This document shows positions 43,721 through 50,096 of a stretch of 51,689 nucleotides of DNA, one piece after another (position 1 is the first letter of the stretch; each line of letters starts with the position of its first letter). Location: positions 1-51,689 of IMG/VR virus record IMGVR_UViG_3300042465_003036. One strand, given 5' to 3'. This stretch comes from a virus. Both the position numbers and the translations under genes were made by a program. Below the pieces are notes generated by a model that saw only the letters and a list, made by a program, of their open reading frames with translations, was not told the DNA's origin and ran no database searches.

Positions 43721-44917
43721 ATGTCTGTAAACACATACTGGTCAGGTTCAGTATCTGGCTCATTTATATCGGGTTCATCCACTCCTTTTGGAATTTATGA
43801 TTCGGATACTGCGTTTAGAAGTGATGCACCTAAGACGGCAACATGGGTTGCAAAGAGATTAGGGTGGCCAATTGTTAATATCGAATTAAATAATGACCAA
43901 ATCTTTGCTTGTTTTGAAGAATCTGTTTCAGAATATTCGGCACAAGTAAATCAATTTAATCTTCGTAACAATCTTGATATTTTAAGAGGACAACCTAAAG
44001 GAAGAGTTGCAAACTTTTCTCAAACACTTGTAGATGGTTCATTTTTACCAACCGCAGTTCGTATGGCACAACAATACGGAACTTTAGCAGGAGTTGGTGG
44101 TGCAACTGAAATTAAAAAAGCATATATATCAATAACTTCATCGGTTCAAATATATGATATAATGACACAAGCAACCGATGTTGAAACAGGTAGAAACTTT
44201 GCAGCAATATTTAGTGGTTCATCTACGGTTGATGTAACAAGAGTTTATCACGAAGCAATTCCTGCTATTACTCGTTTCTTTGACCCATATTCGGTTGGAG
44301 CACAAGGTACTCTAAACTTAATGAGTGAGTTAGGATTTGGTAATTTCTCTCCCGCTGCACAATTCTTAATGATGCCTCTTTATGAAGATGTACTAAGAAT
44401 GCAACAAATTGAATTTAATGACCACATTCGTAAATCGGCACATTCATTTAATATAGTAGATAATAAATTGGAAATATTCCCCGTTCCGACTGAGGATACA
44501 ATGAAGAAAATTTATTTTGAATATATGAGTAGAGATGAATTCGAACACGATTCTCAAACTATTCAATCGGATTCACTTTCGGATTATTCAGATATTCCTT
44601 ACGATTTTATTCAGTATTCAAACATAAATGATGTTGGAGTTCAATGGATTAGAAAATATACATTAGCACTCTCTAAGGAGTTGCTAGGAGCAATAAGAGA
44701 GAAGTATTCATCCATTCCTATACCTGATGCAGAAATCTCCTTAGATGGTGCAGCATTGAGAGCAGAAGCACAAGTTGAAAAGGATATGTTGATTACTCAA
44801 TTAAGAGAAAACTTAGATGAGATGAGTAGAAAGAATGTGATGGAAAACAAAGCACACGAATCAACTCACCATCAAGAAATGTTAAGAAAAGTTCCTTTAA
44901 GATTATATGTAGGATAA
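43721..44917 (+). CDS. neck/head-completion structural protein (gp13-like position)
   Basis: A 398-residue protein. A Ser-rich N-terminus (SGSVSGSFISGSS) precedes FGIYDSDTAFRSDAPKTATWVAKRLGWPIVNIELNNDQIF, a pattern typical of the large neck-region structural protein of marine T4-like phages. It then has a CFEESVSEYSAQV segment and a helical C-terminus. It is the first gene of the operon that holds the gp14-like gene, matching the T4 order 13-14. Assignment to gp13 is by position and general resemblance; a different connector role is possible. Confidence 0.6.
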   Translation: MSVNTYWSGSVSGSFISGSSTPFGIYDSDTAFRSDAPKTATWVAKRLGWPIVNIELNNDQIFACFEESVSEYSAQVNQFNLRNNLDILRGQPKGRVANFSQTLVDGSFLPTAVRMAQQYGTLAGVGGATEIKKAYISITSSVQIYDIMTQATDVETGRNFAAIFSGSSTVDVTRVYHEAIPAITRFFDPYSVGAQGTLNLMSELGFGNFSPAAQFLMMPLYEDVLRMQQIEFNDHIRKSAHSFNIVDNKLEIFPVPTEDTMKKIYFEYMSRDEFEHDSQTIQSDSLSDYSDIPYDFIQYSNINDVGVQWIRKYTLALSKELLGAIREKYSSIPIPDAEISLDGAALRAEAQVEKDMLITQLRENLDEMSRKNVMENKAHESTHHQEMLRKVPLRLYVG

Positions 44918-44918
44918 T

Positions 44919-45374
44919 ATGCCAAAGTTTTCATTAGATAGAGATTTAGATTTTTTTCATAGTATTGCCAGAGAATTGGTAGATACTGTGATAGAAAATA
45001 CTTTTGTATTGTTTAAAATAGATTTAAATGCTACAACAATAAATATTTACGGAGAATCATTAAACAAAACTTGGCATCCTGGTGTTGAACTTTTTGGTTT
45101 AGTTGATAAAGACCCTGAAGGAGTTTTATATGAAGGATTTGGTGCAGATATAACACAAACTATGACTTTCAAAGTTGATAGAGGATTGTGTGAAGAACGA
45201 AATACATATCCGGAAATAGGTGATGTTATATATTACGATGATTCTTATTTTGAAATTGATAATACAAATGAAATTCAATTTGTAGCAGGTTCTCCTGATA
45301 ATAATTGGAGTATTGTAATTACGGCATTCCAAGTAAGTAAATCAAATCTAAACATAGAAAAAAGAATAGATTAA
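44919..45374 (+). CDS. neck protein (gp14-like)
   Basis: A 151-residue protein. The block FGADITQTMTFKVDRGLCEERNTYPEIGDVIYYDDSYFEID resembles the FGxDITQTVEF...YPEVGDIILYNNKYYEI segment of gp14-type neck proteins, which join the head to the tail. It is shorter than T4 gp14 (256). It starts one base after the preceding stop and ends one base before the next gene, so it is tightly coupled to both. Confidence 0.65.
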   Translation: MPKFSLDRDLDFFHSIARELVDTVIENTFVLFKIDLNATTINIYGESLNKTWHPGVELFGLVDKDPEGVLYEGFGADITQTMTFKVDRGLCEERNTYPEIGDVIYYDDSYFEIDNTNEIQFVAGSPDNNWSIVITAFQVSKSNLNIEKRID

Positions 45375-45375
45375 T

Positions 45376-46479
45376 ATGTCTACTAACCCATTAAAAAAAA
45401 CAGATAGGATTCTGCAATCAAAATCTACAAAAGGAGACTTAAAACAAAGTATCTCTCTTTTTGATATAGATTATGCAATGATGTCTTATTTAGAAGATAC
45501 TGCATTACCTACATTAGATAATAATGGAGTTGCATTAAAAATACCTGTAATTTATGGTAATTCCGAAAGATGGAATGGTGCAAGAAGACAGGGTGTATTT
45601 AGAGATGATAAGGGTAAGATTCAATTACCTTTAATGATGATTAGAAGAACATCGATTGCAAAAGATGACCAAATGCCAATGTTAAACAGACATGTTTCAT
45701 ATTCTGGTATTACAAAATATTCAAAAAATAATAGATACGATAGATTTACATTATTGGGTAAAAACACACAACCTAAATATGAAATTTTTAAAATACAAAT
45801 GCCAGAATATGTTGAATTAAACTATGATTGTATGGTTTGGACTTCATATACAGAACATTTAAATTCAGTAATAGAACAATTGCAATATAGTGGAACATAT
45901 TGGGGAGATAAAGATGGTTTTAAATTTAGAACTACATTAGGTGATTTTAATGTTGTAAATGAAGTAGGTGAAGGAACTGAAAGAATTAACAGAATTGAAT
46001 TTAGTTTAACTGTAAAAGCATATTTACTTCCTGAAAAATTTGATGGAGAAAGTACAATTAAAAAATCATTTTCTACAAAAAGAATTGTTGTTGCAACTGA
46101 AACAGATGTAACGGGAAATGGTAGATTAGAAGGATTACTTACAACTCCATCTCCATATTATGATAACAAAGATTTAATTGATTTTCTTTCAATAAACAAT
46201 AGTAAAGTAGTTGATGGAGGAACAAATTCGGCAACATTTTCAAATGTAAAATTAATACAAGCACCTGCACAATTAGTATCTGTAATTAGTGCTGGATTAT
46301 CATATGGGGGAAATTCATATGATATTAAGTTGTATATAAATGGTGTAAGATATTACCAAACAACACATTTTACGGTAACATCATATACAAATAATACATT
46401 GGTATTAGCATTGTCTCCTGGATTTTCAGTAGATAGTGGTGATGAAATTACTATCATAGGTAAATTCATAGATTTATAA
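45376..46479 (+). CDS. tail-completion/connector structural protein
   Basis: A 367-residue protein. LKIPVIYGNSERWNGARRQGVFRDDKGKIQLPLMMIRRTS (about 55-95) is a block common in contractile-phage connector or tail-completion proteins. KYEIFKIQMPEYVELNYDCMVWTSY follows. The C-terminal third (about 290-367) is beta-rich (IKLYINGVRYYQTTHF, DEITIIGKF), like a carbohydrate- or Ig-type appendage. Position after gp13/gp14-like genes matches T4 gp15, but I would not assert that identity. Confidence 0.55.
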   Translation: MSTNPLKKTDRILQSKSTKGDLKQSISLFDIDYAMMSYLEDTALPTLDNNGVALKIPVIYGNSERWNGARRQGVFRDDKGKIQLPLMMIRRTSIAKDDQMPMLNRHVSYSGITKYSKNNRYDRFTLLGKNTQPKYEIFKIQMPEYVELNYDCMVWTSYTEHLNSVIEQLQYSGTYWGDKDGFKFRTTLGDFNVVNEVGEGTERINRIEFSLTVKAYLLPEKFDGESTIKKSFSTKRIVVATETDVTGNGRLEGLLTTPSPYYDNKDLIDFLSINNSKVVDGGTNSATFSNVKLIQAPAQLVSVISAGLSYGGNSYDIKLYINGVRYYQTTHFTVTSYTNNTLVLALSPGFSVDSGDEITIIGKFIDL

Positions 46480-46808
46480 TGAAACGAAGCCTTTTAGATA
46501 TAACACAAAAAATCAGTAGAAACCCTGGCAAAGCGGTTTTAACTCCAAAGGATTTAACAAATTCTACTCATTTTATTTATGAAGCAACAGGTTGGAGATT
46601 TGTGAGTATATTAAGAGAAATAGAATTTAGAGAAACACAAGATAGATTAAATATTCACATAAATACTCAAAATATAAGTCCAAGAGATTATATTGCTGAA
46701 GATGGTCCTAATGGAATATTGATAAAATTTATAAAATCAAATTTTCAATATAATTTGGATTCGGAAGATTTTATAGAAATAAAAGGAGATATAGAACAAT
46801 ATGCTTAA
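46479..46808 (+). CDS. small hypothetical protein of the neck/tail operon
   Basis: A 109-residue alpha/beta protein whose ATG overlaps the preceding stop (TAATG). It starts MKRSLLDITQKISRNPGKAVLTPKDL and contains FIYEATGWRFVSILREIEF and an acidic end. The stop overlaps the next start by 8 nt. No family is recognised. Tight coupling suggests a structural or assembly role together with its neighbours. Confidence 0.55.
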   Translation: MKRSLLDITQKISRNPGKAVLTPKDLTNSTHFIYEATGWRFVSILREIEFRETQDRLNIHINTQNISPRDYIAEDGPNGILIKFIKSNFQYNLDSEDFIEIKGDIEQYA

Positions 46809-47409
46809 TAGATTTTCATCAAATGCTAGAAAAATAAATAGAATCATTCCAAAAATTAATCCTAACAATTTGAATGATTCTTTGTATATTACTGCTAGTC
46901 TTTTGAATGTAGATATACCATCATCGAATTTATATCAATCAAATACAAAAAAAAATCCATTTGGGCCAACTATTGTTAATAAAAATGCTATTAATGATAA
47001 TTCGTATGTAACTGCTAGTTTAGAAAATATAGAAATACCTACATCTTCTTCATATCAATCTCATACTCGTTCTAATCCAAATCCAATATCAGTTGTAAAT
47101 AATAAACAAACTATAATTGATTTTCATAATGAAATATTAGAACATAGTGCAAGATATGTACAAAGAAATGTTGATACATTTGACAACAATGCAAATACAT
47201 TAACGATATATAGTGCCAGCTTAGATTATGGAACGGAAGGAGCATCACCTAACAATTTTGAAGTATTAGTATTTGGTTTACATATTCCAGGAAATTATAC
47301 AATAAAAGAAGTTGGAAATAATGTAGTAATAACTTTAAATGAACAATACATAGATTACGATAATGTGACTATAAATGATATTTATGTTATGGGTAAGTTA
47401 AAAGAATAA
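46801..47409 (+). CDS. hypothetical structural protein with internal repeat
   Basis: A 202-residue protein. Two imperfect repeats of about 38 residues lie near 20-100: NDSLYITASLLNVDIPSS...YQSNTKKNPF and NSYVTASLENIEIPTS...YQSHTRSNPN. A beta-rich C-terminal domain follows (TLTIYSASLDYG, VLVFGLHIPGNYTIKEV, VTINDIYVMGKL). The repeat plus beta domain is typical of tail-fibre or baseplate attachment proteins. It overlaps the upstream gene by 8 nt and is the last gene before a new promoter-like motif. Confidence 0.5.
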   Translation: MLNRFSSNARKINRIIPKINPNNLNDSLYITASLLNVDIPSSNLYQSNTKKNPFGPTIVNKNAINDNSYVTASLENIEIPTSSSYQSHTRSNPNPISVVNNKQTIIDFHNEILEHSARYVQRNVDTFDNNANTLTIYSASLDYGTEGASPNNFEVLVFGLHIPGNYTIKEVGNNVVITLNEQYIDYDNVTINDIYVMGKLKE

Positions 47410-47411
47410 AA

Positions 47412-47421
47412 GATATTTATA
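47412..47421 (+). promoter_or_regulatory. late-promoter-like motif GATATTTATA
   Basis: Nine of ten matches, followed by gg, and ending only 4 nt before the ATG at 47426. If it acts as a promoter, the mRNA of the downstream gene would be essentially leaderless. Confidence 0.45.
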
Positions 47422-47425
47422 GGAT

Positions 47426-47785
47426 ATGGCAAACTTAATAAGATTAAAACAAATAGAAAGTGGTTCTGCATTGAGTACCGCAGTATCGGTTGGACAAGAC
47501 TTTAGCGCATCGGTATTTGAAATTATAGATGGGGCAGGACTTATTTCATCATCTGCACAAGTTTTACTAATATCAGCATCAGGATATAACCAATTAGCTA
47601 CCGATTTAGAAGTATCAGTAATAAGTTCTTCAATTGCGGCAACCATTAGTGTAGTAGCAGCAGGAACGGGATTTGTAACAACTGGTTCATTTAATTCATA
47701 TACTGCATCTTTAGGAGATACATTTGCAACAGATGTAGAGGTTTATCTTACTGCTTCGAACATTATAGACCAGGGGGAGTTTTAA
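47426..47785 (+). CDS. small Ser-rich structural protein
   Basis: A 119-residue protein beginning NLIRLKQIESGSALSTAV. It has the phrase GLISSSAQVLLISASGYNQLATDLEV and ends FATDVEVYLTASNIIDQGEF. That ending is shared with 49605-49994 (FATDTELFVTSSNLDAGEF), so the two are paralogues at their C-termini. The Ser/Ala/Thr alternation is like that of the fibre proteins downstream. Probably a tail-fibre-associated or fibre-base protein. No family name is certain. Confidence 0.55.
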   Translation: MANLIRLKQIESGSALSTAVSVGQDFSASVFEIIDGAGLISSSAQVLLISASGYNQLATDLEVSVISSSIAATISVVAAGTGFVTTGSFNSYTASLGDTFATDVEVYLTASNIIDQGEF

Positions 47786-47794
47786 TTAATAAGT

Positions 47795-47804
47795 TATACT
47801 TATA
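47795..47804 (+). promoter_or_regulatory. late-promoter-like motif TATACTTATA
   Basis: One mismatch to TATATTTATA, followed by g, 29 nt before the ATG at 47834 in a 48-nt gap. Confidence 0.45.
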
Positions 47805-47833
47805 GATAATAAAGTAAATTAAGAATAATATAG

Positions 47834-49588
47834 ATGGCTCAGTTAATACAACATAAAAGAGGTAGATTAGAACGGTTATCCATAATTACGGGTTCTTTAC
47901 AAAAAGGAGAAATATTAATTGTAACTGGCTCATCTAATATTACTTCATCAAATGGTTCAGCTATTTTATTTGCAGCAACTGAAAGTGGTTCAGTTCAAGC
48001 TACTAATCGATTTATAATTGGAAGTTCAGCACCAAATGTATTTACTGCATCTATTTATGGTGGTTTAGTAAATGGAGTTCCTTATTACGATAGTGGTAGT
48101 GGAACTTTATATTTGTTAGGAAGTGATAGTAATACTGCAATTAACCTAACAGGTAACATTAGTGCATTTAGTGCATCAGTAGCAACATCATTTTCGGCAA
48201 GTAATGCAAGTATAGCAAGTGTAACTGGTGATTTTAGTTCATCGGTAGCTCAAACATTTGCAACACAAAGTTTAAACTTATCAAATTTAAGTTCTTCTAT
48301 TTCTCAATCTATTATTGATATTGTAAGTGCATCATTAAGTAGTTCATTATCAGTTATAGCAACCGATATAGAAGTTGCAATTGTTAGTGCATCAGTATCA
48401 TCATCGCAAGCTTTAATATCATCTTCTATAAGTTCTTCAATTGCAGAAACTTTAAGTGGAAGTGCAGCATCGATTACAAGTTTAAGTTCATCGGTATCTG
48501 CATCATTGGCAACTTTGAGTGCAAGTAGTGGATTTATTAGTTATGTAACCAATAGTGTACAAAACTTAACAGGAATAGAAGTTGCAGATTTTGATAGTAA
48601 TACCGCAGTAACATTCGTAGATGGGGTTCTTAAATTTATTTTTGGAACACCAACACAACCAACATCGGTAGCAGCGTCTACAAGTGGATTTGCAACGGAC
48701 AGATTTAATAATGTAACGGACGCATATTCAGTTAATGGAAGTTGGAATAATCAAGGATATACATTAGTAAGTGCATCATTATATGAAAGTACAACATTAC
48801 TTACACAAGTTGGTAGTGGAACATCATTAACATATAGTACGACAACATCGGGTTCTCATACATATAGATTGGAATATACGGCAAGTTCTCCATTAGATGG
48901 TAGTTTATATAAAACATCAACTACTACAACAGGAACAGTATCTAAAACAAATCCTGCAGCACCTACATTGACACCAACTACAACAATTCAATTAGGAACT
49001 ACTTCAAATCAAATTGAACAAGGTGCAACTGGTAGTATTTCATTTACATCATCTTCATTAAATCCAAATGCGGGTTGGAATTTGACAAGTGTAACAACAA
49101 ATGTAGCATCACCTTATTATATAACAGGTTCGGCAACGGGTTCTACTTCAATTAGTATAACTGCAACTGCAAACTACGCATCTCCATCGGGTGAAAATAT
49201 TCCTGATACTACAACTACATCAACTACAACTGCTACTTATACAAAAATTAGAAGTTTAAGATATGGAGCAAGTGCAGCAACTGCATTTACGGCAGGAGAA
49301 TTGGAAAATTTAGCAAGTTGGGATACTACATTAGGTGGAACAATAGGAACGATTGCAAAAGGTACAACAACTGCAAGTGGACAAAGTGTAACAATAACTT
49401 GGACTGGTGACAAATATCATTATATAGTATTCAATAGTTCTTTATCAAACTTAACAAACATCACAACAGGTGGATTTGGTGTATTTAGTTCGTTTGCAGT
49501 AACAACAGTTGGACAATATAAAGTTTATAAAACAACTCTTTTGCAAGCAGGTGCAGCAGGAACTAGTATAACATATGTATTAACATAA
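47834..49588 (+). CDS. tail-fibre-like structural protein
   Basis: A 584-residue protein. The N-terminal domain (about 1-115: MAQLIQHKRGRLERLS, QKGEILIVTGSS, LFAATESGSVQATNRF, GVPYYDSGSGTLYLLG) is shared with the fibre gene at 50097 and resembles the RRG...GE attachment domain of many phage fibres. Residues 120-240 are a Ser/Ala/Ile repeat region with coiled-coil character. From about 270 onward there are Thr/Ser-rich Ig-like beta domains, ending in a compact domain (VTITWTGDKYHYIVF...YVLT). It is likely a virion fibre contacting the host surface. Confidence 0.65.
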   Translation: MAQLIQHKRGRLERLSIITGSLQKGEILIVTGSSNITSSNGSAILFAATESGSVQATNRFIIGSSAPNVFTASIYGGLVNGVPYYDSGSGTLYLLGSDSNTAINLTGNISAFSASVATSFSASNASIASVTGDFSSSVAQTFATQSLNLSNLSSSISQSIIDIVSASLSSSLSVIATDIEVAIVSASVSSSQALISSSISSSIAETLSGSAASITSLSSSVSASLATLSASSGFISYVTNSVQNLTGIEVADFDSNTAVTFVDGVLKFIFGTPTQPTSVAASTSGFATDRFNNVTDAYSVNGSWNNQGYTLVSASLYESTTLLTQVGSGTSLTYSTTTSGSHTYRLEYTASSPLDGSLYKTSTTTTGTVSKTNPAAPTLTPTTTIQLGTTSNQIEQGATGSISFTSSSLNPNAGWNLTSVTTNVASPYYITGSATGSTSISITATANYASPSGENIPDTTTTSTTTATYTKIRSLRYGASAATAFTAGELENLASWDTTLGGTIGTIAKGTTTASGQSVTITWTGDKYHYIVFNSSLSNLTNITTGGFGVFSSFAVTTVGQYKVYKTTLLQAGAAGTSITYVLT

Positions 49589-49604
49589 AATAGAAAGATA
49601 AGAA

Positions 49605-49994
49605 ATGGCAATTATATTACCTAGTGGTTTTAACATAACGAATAGTGAGCCTGTTGATGCAAGATTTGCATTAGCTAATCAGTCAGCTCGTTATGCTTTA
49701 TCAGCTGCTAATATTTATAAGGGATTGGTTGTATTTCAACAAGATGATTCTACATTATTTGTATTAACTGATACTACAAATGTAGGAAATTCAGACGGTT
49801 GGACACAAATACAAATAGGTGCAGTTACATCAAATTTACCATCAGGAGTAATATCATCTTCACAACAAGTCATTGATATATTTAACGCAAACTTTACTGC
49901 AGGTTCTACAATGGCAACCACAGTAGATACTACATTCGCAACTGATACGGAGTTATTTGTTACTTCTTCTAACTTAGATGCGGGAGAATTTTAA
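49605..49994 (+). CDS. small Ser-rich structural protein
   Basis: A 129-residue protein starting MAIILPSGFNITNSEPVDARFAL. The middle (NIYKGLVVFQQDDSTLFVLTDT, SDGWTQIQIG) is the pattern found in small phage fibre or tail proteins that display a short beta domain. It contains PSGVISSSQQVIDIF and ends FATDTELFVTSSNLDAGEF, paralogous to the end of 47426-47785. It lies 16 nt after the first fibre gene. Likely a fibre or baseplate accessory protein. Confidence 0.55.
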   Translation: MAIILPSGFNITNSEPVDARFALANQSARYALSAANIYKGLVVFQQDDSTLFVLTDTTNVGNSDGWTQIQIGAVTSNLPSGVISSSQQVIDIFNANFTAGSTMATTVDTTFATDTELFVTSSNLDAGEF

Positions 49995-50053
49995 TAGAAT
50001 AAAAAACAAATATAAAATATAATCGGTTTTATTTAACGGTTAGTTTAAAAAAC

Positions 50054-50063
50054 AATATTTATA
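50054..50063 (+). promoter_or_regulatory. late-promoter-like motif AATATTTATA
   Basis: Nine of ten matches, followed by g, 33 nt before the ATG at 50097 in a 102-nt A/T-rich gap that holds no other recognisable element. Confidence 0.45.
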
Positions 50064-50096
50064 GATTGAGTAACATAGAATAATCAAACCCAAAAT

